Origin: Halalkalicoccus sp. CG83 | GTDB taxonomy: Archaea; Halobacteriota; Halobacteria; Halobacteriales; Halalkalicoccaceae | Direction: 5' to 3' | Length of the DNA stretch: 64,000 nucleotides | NCBI RefSeq assembly: GCF_037081715.1 | Contig: NZ_JAZDDH010000002.1 | Location: 558,001-622,000, forward strand | Shown: positions 26,618 through 34,017 of the stretch, one piece after another | How positions within the stretch are numbered: position 1 is the stretch's first letter | Layout of the letters: each line of letters begins with the position of its first letter | Program-made: the position numbers and the translations under genes | Notes under the pieces: generated by a model | The model's input: the letters and a program-made list of their open reading frames with translations, nothing else | What the model was told of the DNA's origin: nothing | Databases searched by the model: none

Positions 26618-26659
26618 TACCGTCGTTGACGGTAATCGGTCTGTAGATAACGATGATAA
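26618..26659. promoter_or_regulatory. Operator-like elements in a divergent promoter (SDR / HAD-ECH)
   Basis: TACCGTCGTTGACGGTAA at 26618-26635 is an imperfect palindrome whose minus strand (TCAACGACGGTA) matches 10 of 13 bases of TTAACGATGGTAA. ATAACGATGATAA at 26647-26659 on the plus strand differs by two. The first overlaps the presumed TATA box of the SDR gene (TATTTATC on the minus strand, 26612-26619). The second lies just before the TATA-like GAGTTAAGT (26672-26680) that is 27 bases from the HAD-ECH start. Confidence 0.5.
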
Positions 26660-26702
26660 AGACCGTCGGTGGAGTTAAGTCGGTCGTGGTGGATCCGCAA
26701 GC

Positions 26703-28697
26703 ATGAACGTCGAGGAGATCGACCGCGTCGCGGTGCTCGGTGCGGGGAACATGGGCCACGGGATCACGGAGGTCGTCGCCATCGCCGGCTACGACGTGAC
26801 GATGCGCGACGTCGAGCGGGAGCTCGTCGAGGACGGCTACGCCTCGATCGAGTGGAGCCTCGAGAAGCTCGCCGAGAAGGGACTCGTCGACGAGTCCTCC
26901 GAGACGGTGCTCGAACGGATCGACACCGCGGTCGACCTCGAGACCGCCGTGAACGACGCCGACCTCGTGATCGAGGCGGCGCCCGAGCGGATGGAGCTCA
27001 AGCGCGAGATCTTCACGGATCTCGACGAGTTCACACCCAGCGAGTCGATCCTCGCGTCGAACACCTCCTCGCTGTCGATCACCGAGATCGCGAGCGCGAC
27101 CGACCGCCCCGAGCAGGTCGTCGGGACCCACTTCTTCAACCCGCCGGTGAAGATGGACCTCGTTGAGGTGATCTACGGGGCGGAGACGACCGACGAGACC
27201 GCCGAGACCGCCCACGGGTTCGTCGAGTCGATCGGCAAGACGCCGATCTACGTCCGCAAGGACGTCAACGGCTTCGTCGTCAACAGCGTGCTCGGCCCGT
27301 TCGGCGACGAGGCCGGCTGGATGGTCTCGGAGGGGCTCTACGACGTCCGGGAGGTCGACGCCGCGATGGTCCACCAGCGCGGGTATCCGATGGGCCCGTT
27401 CGAGCTCGCGGACCTCACCGGCATCGACATCGGCTATCACGTCCGCAAGGAAGCCGGCAAGGAGGTCCCGCCGATCGTCGAGGAGAAGGTCGAGGCCGAG
27501 GAGCTCGGCCGGAAGACGGGCAGGGGCTATTACGAGTACGAGGACGGAGAGGCGTCGGAGACGTCTCAGGCAGACGGCGAAGCCGTCGACGGCGACGGCC
27601 CCGACTACGAGCCCGGACAGGGCGAGGACGTCGACACGCTGCGCATCGAGGCCCGAATGATCAACGAGGCCGCGAAACTGATCGGGAACGACGTCGCGAC
27701 CGCCGAGGCGATCGACACCGGCCTCCGGCTGGGGGCGGGCTTCCCCGAGGGGCCCTGCCGGCGTGCCGACGAGCTCGGGCTCGATACGGTGCTCGAGAAG
27801 CTCGAGTCGCTGTTCGAGGAGTACGGCGCCGAGCGCTACGAGCCCGCCGACCACCTCCGGAAGCTCGTCGAATCGGGCCGAACGGGCGAGGACGCGGGCG
27901 CCGGCTTCTACGACTACGGCTCGGGCGCAGAGCGCGACTACACGACGCTGACCCACACGCTGGAGGACGGACTGCTCGAGATCGAGCTCGACCGCCCCGA
28001 ACGGTTGAACGCGCTCGATCAGGACCTGATGGACGAGATCGTCAACCTGCTCGAGAACGCCGATCTCGACGAAGTCCGGGCGGTCACCTTCGAGGGGGCG
28101 GGCGACCGGGCGTTCTGTGCCGGCGCGGACGTCTCGGGCTTCGCGGGGATCGAGCCCCACGAGAAGGAGGTGACGCAGGTGTTCGAGACGGTCGCGCAGT
28201 TCCCCCGGCCCACGCTCGCGAAGGTCGACGGCTACTGTCTGGGCGGCGGGCTCGAACTGGCGCTCGCCTGCGACCTGCGGGTCGCCACCGAGGGCTCACG
28301 GTTCGGGTTCCCCGAGATCGATCTCGGACTGATTCCGGGCGGTGGGGGTACCCAGCGGACGATCAGGATGCTGAGCGAGGCCCGCGCGAAGGAGCTGGTC
28401 TTCCGAGGGGAGCACGTCGACGCCGAACGCGCCGAGAACTGGGGGCTGATCAACCGCGCCGTCTCCGAGGACGAGTTCGACGACGTCGTCGAGGAGTTCG
28501 TTGACGACCTCGTCTCGGGTCCGCCGATCGCGCTCCGGAAGGCCAAGCGGGTGATGAACGAGGGGCGCGACCAGGACCTCTCCGCGGGCCTGGAGATGGA
28601 GGCACAGGCGTTCGGTCTCCTCCTGGGGACCGAGGACGCTTCGGAGGGGGCCGCCGCGTTCTCCGAGAACCGCGAGCCCGAGTTCCGGGGGGAGTGA
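26703..28697 (+). CDS. Bifunctional 3-hydroxyacyl-CoA dehydrogenase / enoyl-CoA hydratase
   Basis: A 664-aa fusion with the dehydrogenase first and the hydratase last, the reverse order of bacterial FadB. Dehydrogenase: NAD loop GAGNMGHGI, catalytic His region GTHFFNPPVKMDLVEV, and two C-terminal 3HCDH domains around residues 190-275 and 315-410, separated by an acidic linker near residues 283-307. Crotonase domain from about residue 415: oxyanion and Glu regions AFCAGADVSGF, GGGLELALACDLR and FGFPEIDLGLIPGGGG, with both catalytic Glu positions present. It performs hydration and oxidation of enoyl-CoA. The thioesterase gene begins one base after its stop. Confidence 0.94.
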   Translation: MNVEEIDRVAVLGAGNMGHGITEVVAIAGYDVTMRDVERELVEDGYASIEWSLEKLAEKGLVDESSETVLERIDTAVDLETAVNDADLVIEAAPERMELKREIFTDLDEFTPSESILASNTSSLSITEIASATDRPEQVVGTHFFNPPVKMDLVEVIYGAETTDETAETAHGFVESIGKTPIYVRKDVNGFVVNSVLGPFGDEAGWMVSEGLYDVREVDAAMVHQRGYPMGPFELADLTGIDIGYHVRKEAGKEVPPIVEEKVEAEELGRKTGRGYYEYEDGEASETSQADGEAVDGDGPDYEPGQGEDVDTLRIEARMINEAAKLIGNDVATAEAIDTGLRLGAGFPEGPCRRADELGLDTVLEKLESLFEEYGAERYEPADHLRKLVESGRTGEDAGAGFYDYGSGAERDYTTLTHTLEDGLLEIELDRPERLNALDQDLMDEIVNLLENADLDEVRAVTFEGAGDRAFCAGADVSGFAGIEPHEKEVTQVFETVAQFPRPTLAKVDGYCLGGGLELALACDLRVATEGSRFGFPEIDLGLIPGGGGTQRTIRMLSEARAKELVFRGEHVDAERAENWGLINRAVSEDEFDDVVEEFVDDLVSGPPIALRKAKRVMNEGRDQDLSAGLEMEAQAFGLLLGTEDASEGAAAFSENREPEFRGE

Positions 28698-28698
28698 C

Positions 28699-29127
28699 GT
28701 GTCGAACGACCTCGCCGGCGAGGAGCTCCGGGCGTTCATCGACGACCACGGCTACCTCTCGTGGCTCGGACTGCGGCTGGACCGCCTCGAACGGGGGCGC
28801 GTCAGAATGAGCGTCCCCGGCGACGAGAAGTTCCGCAATCCCGGGCCGGGCGGCTCGATCCACGGCGGCATCGTCGCGACGCTGATCGACACCGCGAGCG
28901 GCTTCGCGCTCCGGACGACCTTCGAGGACCCCGGGACGGCGCGGCTCGCGACGACCGACCTCGACGTCTCCTACCTGCGACCGGCGACCGGCGACCTCAC
29001 GGTCGAGGCCGAGGTGCTGCGTGCCGGCGGGACGACGGGGGTCACCGACGTCGCGGTCGAGAGCGCGAACGAGGCCGAGCCGGTCGCGGTCGGACGAACG
29101 ACCTACCGGCTGTTCCGGGACTCATGA
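28699..29127 (+). CDS. PaaI-family hotdog thioesterase
   Basis: A 142-aa hotdog-fold protein with the PaaI signature: GGSIHGGIVATLIDTASGFAL, where HGG and the Asp are active-site residues, and ATTDLDVSYLRPA in the following strand. It would hydrolyse acyl- or hydroxyphenylacetyl-CoA, relieving trapped CoA. The GTG start lies one base after the HAD-ECH stop, and the gene overlaps the next by 4 bases; it is the middle gene of a three-gene operon. Confidence 0.88.
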   Translation: MSNDLAGEELRAFIDDHGYLSWLGLRLDRLERGRVRMSVPGDEKFRNPGPGGSIHGGIVATLIDTASGFALRTTFEDPGTARLATTDLDVSYLRPATGDLTVEAEVLRAGGTTGVTDVAVESANEAEPVAVGRTTYRLFRDS

Positions 29128-29564
29128 CCCGCTTTGCCGAGGTCGAGGTCGGCGATTCCTTCCGGACGAGGGGACGGACGCTCACCGAGGCCGACGTCAC
29201 GAACTTCGCCGGGGTCAGCGGCGACTTCAACCACCTCCACACCGACGCGGAGCTGATGAAGGACTCGAAGTTCGGCGAGCGCATCGTCCACGGCGCGCTC
29301 GTGTTCAGCGCGATGACGGGACTCCTCTGGCAGTCTCGGAGCGAACGGGAGCGGGACGCCGTCGTCGCCTTCTACGGCGTCGACCGACTGCGCTTCGTCC
29401 AGCCGGTCTTCGTGGACGACACCCTCCACGTCGAGGGCGAGGTCGTCGAAACCGAGCCCCGGGACCACCCGGTGGCTAACGGCCTGGTCCGATACGAGGT
29501 GCAGGTCGAGAACCAGCACGGGGACGTCGTGCTCGCTTGCGAGCTCCTGTCGCTGGTCGAGTAG
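29124..29564 (+). CDS. MaoC-family (R)-specific enoyl-CoA hydratase
   Basis: A 146-aa hotdog protein. The hydratase signature is GDFNHLHTDAELMKDSKFGERIVHGAL, with Asp and His as catalytic residues. It adds water to a trans-2-enoyl-CoA in the R direction, or reverses this. The start ATGA overlaps the thioesterase stop. It is the last gene of the HAD-ECH operon and converges on the Lrp-like regulator; 29565-29675 between them holds nothing recognisable. Confidence 0.9.
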   Translation: MTRFAEVEVGDSFRTRGRTLTEADVTNFAGVSGDFNHLHTDAELMKDSKFGERIVHGALVFSAMTGLLWQSRSERERDAVVAFYGVDRLRFVQPVFVDDTLHVEGEVVETEPRDHPVANGLVRYEVQVENQHGDVVLACELLSLVE

Positions 29565-29675
29565 CCGTCCGGTCACGAGACGTCGAACGGGGCGGGATAA
29601 CCCGATCGGGTCCTGCGAACGAACCGAAGGAGGACGACTACGTCCGTGACGCCTCCATCGGCGTCATCCGACTCC

Positions 29676-30194
29676 TCACTCCCCGTGTTTCGAGAGGTCG
29701 TTCAGGAGCTCGGGATCGGTTCGGAACTTCAGGACGTTGTGGATCACCGAGTTGCGGATGTTGTCGATCACCGCCCCGTGTTCCTTGTAGAACTCGTGGA
29801 TCCAGCGAGACTCGGACTCGCGGTCGGGGAACATCATCACCGACTTCCACTGGTACTCGCCGTCCGAGAGGAAGTAGAACAGCGTGTGCTGGTCCTCGCG
29901 GATGTACTCCATGGCGTCGCGCCAGCCCTCCTCGAAGTGCTCGGGGTTGAAGCGGAACTCGAAGAGGCCGAAGATGAAGTACTCCTCGTTGGGGACGATC
30001 GTCTCGCGGAAGACGCCCTCCTCGCGCATCTTGCGGATCGACTCGCTGACGGTGACGTGCGAGACGTCGATCCCGTACTCCTCGTCGAGGATCTCGGTGA
30101 GCTTGCGCGAGGATATCTGTGGGTTCTCCGACATCTCTCGCAGGATGACGATGTCGCGGTCCTTGAACGTCCAGTCGGGGGGGCTCTCTGCCAT
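29676..30194 (-). CDS. Lrp/AsnC-like winged-helix transcriptional regulator
   Basis: A 172-aa protein with an N-terminal winged helix (DRDIVILREMSENPQISSR, then VSHVTVSESIRKMREEG) like Lrp/AsnC proteins. The C-terminal 100 residues are rich in aromatic and charged residues (NEEYFIFGLFEFRFNPEHF) and do not look like a standard RAM domain, so it may sense a different ligand such as an acyl-CoA. It lies 40 bases downstream of an acyl-CoA dehydrogenase in one operon. Inference: it is a candidate regulator for the operator-like elements in the 22-34 kb island. Confidence 0.78.
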   Translation of the reverse strand: MAESPPDWTFKDRDIVILREMSENPQISSRKLTEILDEEYGIDVSHVTVSESIRKMREEGVFRETIVPNEEYFIFGLFEFRFNPEHFEEGWRDAMEYIREDQHTLFYFLSDGEYQWKSVMMFPDRESESRWIHEFYKEHGAVIDNIRNSVIHNVLKFRTDPELLNDLSKHGE

Positions 30195-30234
30195 GGCGTG
30201 CGTTTTTCTCGTCTCGCGTACTGTTCCTTTCGGC

Positions 30235-31374
30235 TCAGAGCAGCTGGTCGGCGATGATGTTCTTCTGGATCTCGCTCGTGCCCTCGTAGATCTTGGTGAT
30301 CCGGACGTCGCGGTAGTAGCGCTCGGCGGGGTGGTCGGTGACGTAGCCCGCCCCCCCGTGGACCTGGATCGACTCGTCGGCGACGTCGATGGCGTGCTCG
30401 CTCGCGAACAGCTTCGCCATGCTCGCGAACTTCATCGCGGCACGCCGGTCGTCCTCCTCGACCTTCCCCGCCGCCCGGTAGGTGAGCGACCGGGCCGCCT
30501 CGACCGAAGTCGCCATCTCCGCGAGCTTGTGCTGGATCGCCTGGAACTCCCCGATCTTCCGGTCGAACTGCTCGCGCTCGTCCGCGTACTCGAGCGCGGC
30601 GTCGAGCGCGCCCTGTGCCGCGCCGACCGCCTGGGCGGCGACGCTCACCCGACCCGACCCGAAGAAGTTCATCAGCTGGTAGAACCCCTCGTCCACCTCG
30701 CCGATGACGTTCTCCTCGGGGACCCGGACCTCGTCCAGCAGTAGCTCCCCCAGATCCGAGGCGCGGATCCCGAGCTTGTTGTCGATCTTCTCGGCCGAGA
30801 ACCCCTCCGCGTCGGTCGGGACGAGGAAGGCGGTGATGCCGCGCTTTCCGGCTCCCGGGTCCGTCTTCGCCATCACGACGGCGACGTCGGCGACGGTGCC
30901 GTTGGTGATCCACATCTTGTTGCCGTCGATCACGAACCCGTCGTCGTCGCGCTCGGCGCGCGTCTCCATCCCCGCGACGTTGCTCCCGTGGGCGGGCTCG
31001 CTGATCGCGCTCGCACACGCCGACTCGCCGCTCGCGATGCGGGTGAGCCACTCCTCCTTCATCCACTCGTCGCCGAACTCGAGGATCATGTTCGAGCCGA
31101 ACCCTCGCGAGCCGATCGCGCTGCCGATGCCGGGGTCGGCCCGCCAGAGCTCCTCGGTGACGACCGTGCTCGAGAGCGTGTCCATTCCCGGTCCGCCGTA
31201 CTCCTCCGGGATGTTGGGCGCGATCAGGTCGTAGCGGGCCGCCCGTTCGATCAGTTCCTCGGGATACGTTCCCTCCTCGTCGTGTTCCCGCGCGACCGGT
31301 TCGATCTCGTTCTCCCCGAAGTCGCGCACCGCTCGCCGGATCGCCCGGTGTTCGTCTGACAGCGTGAATGCCAT
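30235..31374 (-). CDS. Acyl-CoA dehydrogenase
   Basis: A 379-aa FAD enzyme that makes trans-2-enoyl-CoA and passes electrons to ETF. Seen: FAD/substrate motifs CASAISEPAHGSNVAGM and WITNGTVADV, then the RVSVAAQAVGAAQGAL helix, REQFDRKIGEFQAIQHKLAEM, and the C-terminal IYEGTSEIQKNIIA with the catalytic Glu. A TATA-like stretch on the minus strand (GTTATTTTACA, about 31396-31406) is 26 bases before the ATG, so the mRNA is probably leaderless. The Lrp-like regulator is cotranscribed downstream. Confidence 0.94.
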   Translation of the reverse strand: MAFTLSDEHRAIRRAVRDFGENEIEPVAREHDEEGTYPEELIERAARYDLIAPNIPEEYGGPGMDTLSSTVVTEELWRADPGIGSAIGSRGFGSNMILEFGDEWMKEEWLTRIASGESACASAISEPAHGSNVAGMETRAERDDDGFVIDGNKMWITNGTVADVAVVMAKTDPGAGKRGITAFLVPTDAEGFSAEKIDNKLGIRASDLGELLLDEVRVPEENVIGEVDEGFYQLMNFFGSGRVSVAAQAVGAAQGALDAALEYADEREQFDRKIGEFQAIQHKLAEMATSVEAARSLTYRAAGKVEEDDRRAAMKFASMAKLFASEHAIDVADESIQVHGGAGYVTDHPAERYYRDVRITKIYEGTSEIQKNIIADQLL

Positions 31375-31423
31375 GTGGCTGAATCAGGTTCCGATGTAAA
31401 ATAACTTTGGCAAAGATACGAAC

Positions 31424-31433
31424 TTCGTTAACC
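31424..31433 (-). promoter_or_regulatory. Half-site of the TTAACGAT element upstream of the acyl-CoA dehydrogenase
   Basis: Minus strand GGTTAACGAA, sharing TTAACGA with the elements at 22.8 and 24.2 kb. It lies about 20 bases upstream of the TATA-like stretch. The GGTAA half is absent, so this is weaker than the others. Confidence 0.3.
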
Positions 31434-31471
31434 ACTTCGTCGCCGCTCCGGCCGGCGGCGCCCGGAGTCGC

Positions 31472-32278
31472 CTACCGCCCCTCGAACTCGGGCTCGCGTC
31501 CCTCGAGGAAGGCTCGGACGCCCTCCTCGTGGTCTGCGGTGTCGAAGACGATTCCCTGGGCGGTCGCCTCGTCGGTCATCGCTCGCTCGGCGGACTTCCC
31601 CAGCCCCTCGCCGACCAGCCGCTTGGCGTGTCTGAGCGCGACCGTCGGCCCCGAGGCGATCCGCTCGATCAGCGCGTCCGCGCGCTCGTCGAACTCGCTC
31701 TCGGGGTAGACGTGGTTGAACAGCCCCAGCTCCCCGGCCCGCTCGGCGTCGAGGATCTCGCCGGTGAACACCAGCTCCTTTGCGACGTTCTCGCCGACGA
31801 TCCTGGGAAGCAGGTAGGAGGTCCCGACGTCGACGCTCAGGCCGACGTTCCGGAAGACGAACCCCACGCTCGCGTTCTCGCTCGCGAGCTGCAGGTCGCA
31901 GGCGATCGCGAGGTTCGCGCCCGCGCCCACGGCGGGGCCGTCGACCTTCGCCACCGTGGGCAGCGGGAAGGCGACGAGCCGGGCCATCGTCTCGTTGGTC
32001 GAGCGCTCGAGTTCGCGGACCCGCTCGTCCGCCGGCACGTCGTTCTCGATCCACTCGCGCATCGCTCCGATGTCCCCGCCCGCCGAGAAGGCGTCGTCCG
32101 CCCCCTCGATGACGACGCAGCGCGCCTCCGATCCGGGCGCGTCGACCGTCTCGAGCGCCTCCCGGATCCCGGCGCTGACCTCCCGTGAAAGGGCGTTGCG
32201 TCGGTCCGGCCGGTCGAGCGTGATCGTCGCGACGCCGTCGGCGACGTCGAGGGACACCGCCTCGTCCGGGTCGCTCAT
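31472..32278 (-). CDS. Enoyl-CoA hydratase/isomerase, PaaG-like
   Basis: A 268-aa crotonase-fold enzyme. The oxyanion region is DAFSAGGDIGAM and GAGANLAIACDLQLAS. At the second active-site position the usual Glu of hydratases is replaced and the loop reads GLSVDVGTSYLLPRIVG, like the Asp-bearing GLVPDSGGTW loop of PaaG, the ring-1,2-epoxyphenylacetyl-CoA/enoyl-CoA isomerase. So isomerase activity is more likely than hydration. The ATG at 32278 overlaps the ligase stop by 4 bases; a longer reading is a shadow of the ligase gene. Next to a ligase, it likely acts on the CoA ester that enzyme forms. Confidence 0.88.
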   Translation of the reverse strand: MSDPDEAVSLDVADGVATITLDRPDRRNALSREVSAGIREALETVDAPGSEARCVVIEGADDAFSAGGDIGAMREWIENDVPADERVRELERSTNETMARLVAFPLPTVAKVDGPAVGAGANLAIACDLQLASENASVGFVFRNVGLSVDVGTSYLLPRIVGENVAKELVFTGEILDAERAGELGLFNHVYPESEFDERADALIERIASGPTVALRHAKRLVGEGLGKSAERAMTDEATAQGIVFDTADHEEGVRAFLEGREPEFEGR

Positions 32279-33846
32279 TCGGCCTCGACCTCCTCGTCGA
32301 CGAGCTTGAACTTCTGCACCTTGCCGGTGGTGGTGCGGGGGAGCTCCTCGACGAACTCGACCTCGCGGGGGTGTTTGTACTCCGCGAGGTTCGACAGACA
32401 GTACTCCTTGATGTCGCCCTCGCTCACGTCGGCGTCGGGAGTCGAAACGACGTAGGCCTTGACGGTCTCGCCGCGGCGCTCGTCGGGAATCCCGACGACG
32501 GCGGCGTCCGCGACCGCCTCGTGTTCGAACAGCAGCTCCTCGATCTCGCGCGGGTAGACGTTGTAGCCCGCCGTGTTGATCATGTGTTTCTCGCGGTCGA
32601 CGACGTAGTAGAAGCCGTCCTCGTCGTGGTAGCCCACGTCGCCCGTGTGGAACCACCGGTTCCCTCCCGATTGGGTGAACGCCTCCTCGTTCGCCTCAGG
32701 GAGGTTGTAGTAGCCCTTCATCACGTTCGGCCCCGCGATCACCAGCTCTCCCGTTATCTCGTCGAGATCTGCGTCCTCCTCGTCGACCGGGCCCTCCTCG
32801 ACCGGCGGGACGTCCTCGAAGTCGGGGGTGACGACGCGACACTCGACGCCCGGGAGCGTCCGGCCGATGCTCCCGATCCGCCGACCCTCCTCCGGGGTGT
32901 TGAAGTGGGTCACGGGCGAGGTCTCGGTCAGCCCGTAGCCCTCGTAGAGCTTCGCGTCGTAGAGCTCCTCGAAGCGTCTGAGCACCTCGACGGGGATGCC
33001 CGAGCCGCCAACGCCACAGAGCCGCAGCGACGAGAGGTCGAACCCCTCGGCGTCCGGCTGGTTGATCACGTCGTTGTACATCGCCGGAACGCCGTGCATC
33101 AGCGTGATCCGCTCGTCCTCGATCACCGAGACCGCCTGCTGGGCGTCCCACGAGGGAAGGGGGTAGAACGCGCCTCCGTCGAACAGCGTCGCGTTCATCG
33201 TGACGGTCATCCCGTAGATGTGAAAGAGCGGCAGTACCCCTAGCTGTTTGTCGTCCTCGCGGATGCCGTCGGGGATCAGATCGGCCGAGACCTCCGCGTT
33301 CGAGGCGAGATTGCGGTGGGTGAGCTGGACCCCCTTGGGCTGGCCCGTCGTCCCCGAGGTGTACGGCTGGACCGCGTCGTCGTCGGCCCCGCGCTCGACC
33401 ACGTCGGCCCGGCCGTCGACGAGGAACTCCTCGAAGGGCGTCGCACCGTTCGCGGTTCCGCCGACGGAGACGACCTCCTCGACGTCGGTCTCCTCGTCCA
33501 CCTCGTCGACGAACGGGACGAGGTCGGAAAGCGCGACGACGGCCTTCGCGCCGCTGTCGGCGAGCAGGTGGCCGATCTCGCGGCTCTTGTACTGGGGGTT
33601 CATCGGTACGACGACCCCGCCCGCCCGCAGGGTCCCGTGGAACGCGACGAGGAACTGCGGGAGGTTCGGGAGGTAGACCGCGACGCGGTCGTCGGCGCCG
33701 ATCCCGCGGTCGTCGAGCGCGGCGGCGAACTGCTCCGTCCGTGCCCAGAACTCCCGGTAGCTGACCTCCCGGCCCTCGTAGCTGATGGCCGTGTGGTCCG
33801 GCCGTTCGTCGGCCACGCGTTCGACGTTCGTGACGAGGTTCGTCAT
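32275..33846 (-). CDS. AMP-forming acyl-CoA ligase
   Basis: A 523-aa enzyme of the ANL superfamily that activates a carboxylic acid to its CoA ester with ATP. Seen: the P-loop-like YTSGTTGQPKGVQLTHRN near residue 165, GYGLTETSPV near residue 300, the hinge HTGDVGYHDEDGFYYVVDR, and the catalytic Lys in TTGKVQKFKL at the C-terminus. Length and motifs fit medium/long-chain fatty acid or aryl-CoA ligases. It is transcribed with the PaaG-like gene and divergently from a glutaryl-type acyl-CoA dehydrogenase. Confidence 0.92.
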   Translation of the reverse strand: MTNLVTNVERVADERPDHTAISYEGREVSYREFWARTEQFAAALDDRGIGADDRVAVYLPNLPQFLVAFHGTLRAGGVVVPMNPQYKSREIGHLLADSGAKAVVALSDLVPFVDEVDEETDVEEVVSVGGTANGATPFEEFLVDGRADVVERGADDDAVQPYTSGTTGQPKGVQLTHRNLASNAEVSADLIPDGIREDDKQLGVLPLFHIYGMTVTMNATLFDGGAFYPLPSWDAQQAVSVIEDERITLMHGVPAMYNDVINQPDAEGFDLSSLRLCGVGGSGIPVEVLRRFEELYDAKLYEGYGLTETSPVTHFNTPEEGRRIGSIGRTLPGVECRVVTPDFEDVPPVEEGPVDEEDADLDEITGELVIAGPNVMKGYYNLPEANEEAFTQSGGNRWFHTGDVGYHDEDGFYYVVDREKHMINTAGYNVYPREIEELLFEHEAVADAAVVGIPDERRGETVKAYVVSTPDADVSEGDIKEYCLSNLAEYKHPREVEFVEELPRTTTGKVQKFKLVDEEVEAE

Positions 33847-33927
33847 GATCTACCGTTCCACAACGATCCCGTGCGTTAAAAAGATTCACCGATGGAGAAC
33901 TTTCGATCACCGAGAGAGGAGATACAG

Positions 33928-33940
33928 TTAACAACGGTAA
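33928..33940 (+). promoter_or_regulatory. Operator-like element in the ligase / acyl-CoA dehydrogenase divergent promoter
   Basis: TTAACAACGGTAA differs in 2 of 13 bases from TTAACGATGGTAA and keeps the dyad TTAnCnnnGnTAA. It lies about 50 bases upstream of the TATA box of the dehydrogenase gene and in the divergent region shared with the ligase gene (ligase TATA-like CTTTTTAAC on the minus strand, about 33874-33882). Confidence 0.5.
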
Positions 33941-33986
33941 CGTTTGTGCCGTGTTCCGCGTACCGATCGACGTCACATGCCGCAAT

Positions 33987-33994
33987 GTTTTATT
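33987..33994 (+). promoter_or_regulatory. TATA-like box deciding a GTG start
   Basis: GTTTTATT centred 27 bases before the GTG at 34018. It argues against the upstream ATG codons at 33892 and 33985, which would not be in the transcript. Confidence 0.5.
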
Positions 33995-34017
33995 CGGCCC
34001 GTCGCTCATGGTCGTGT

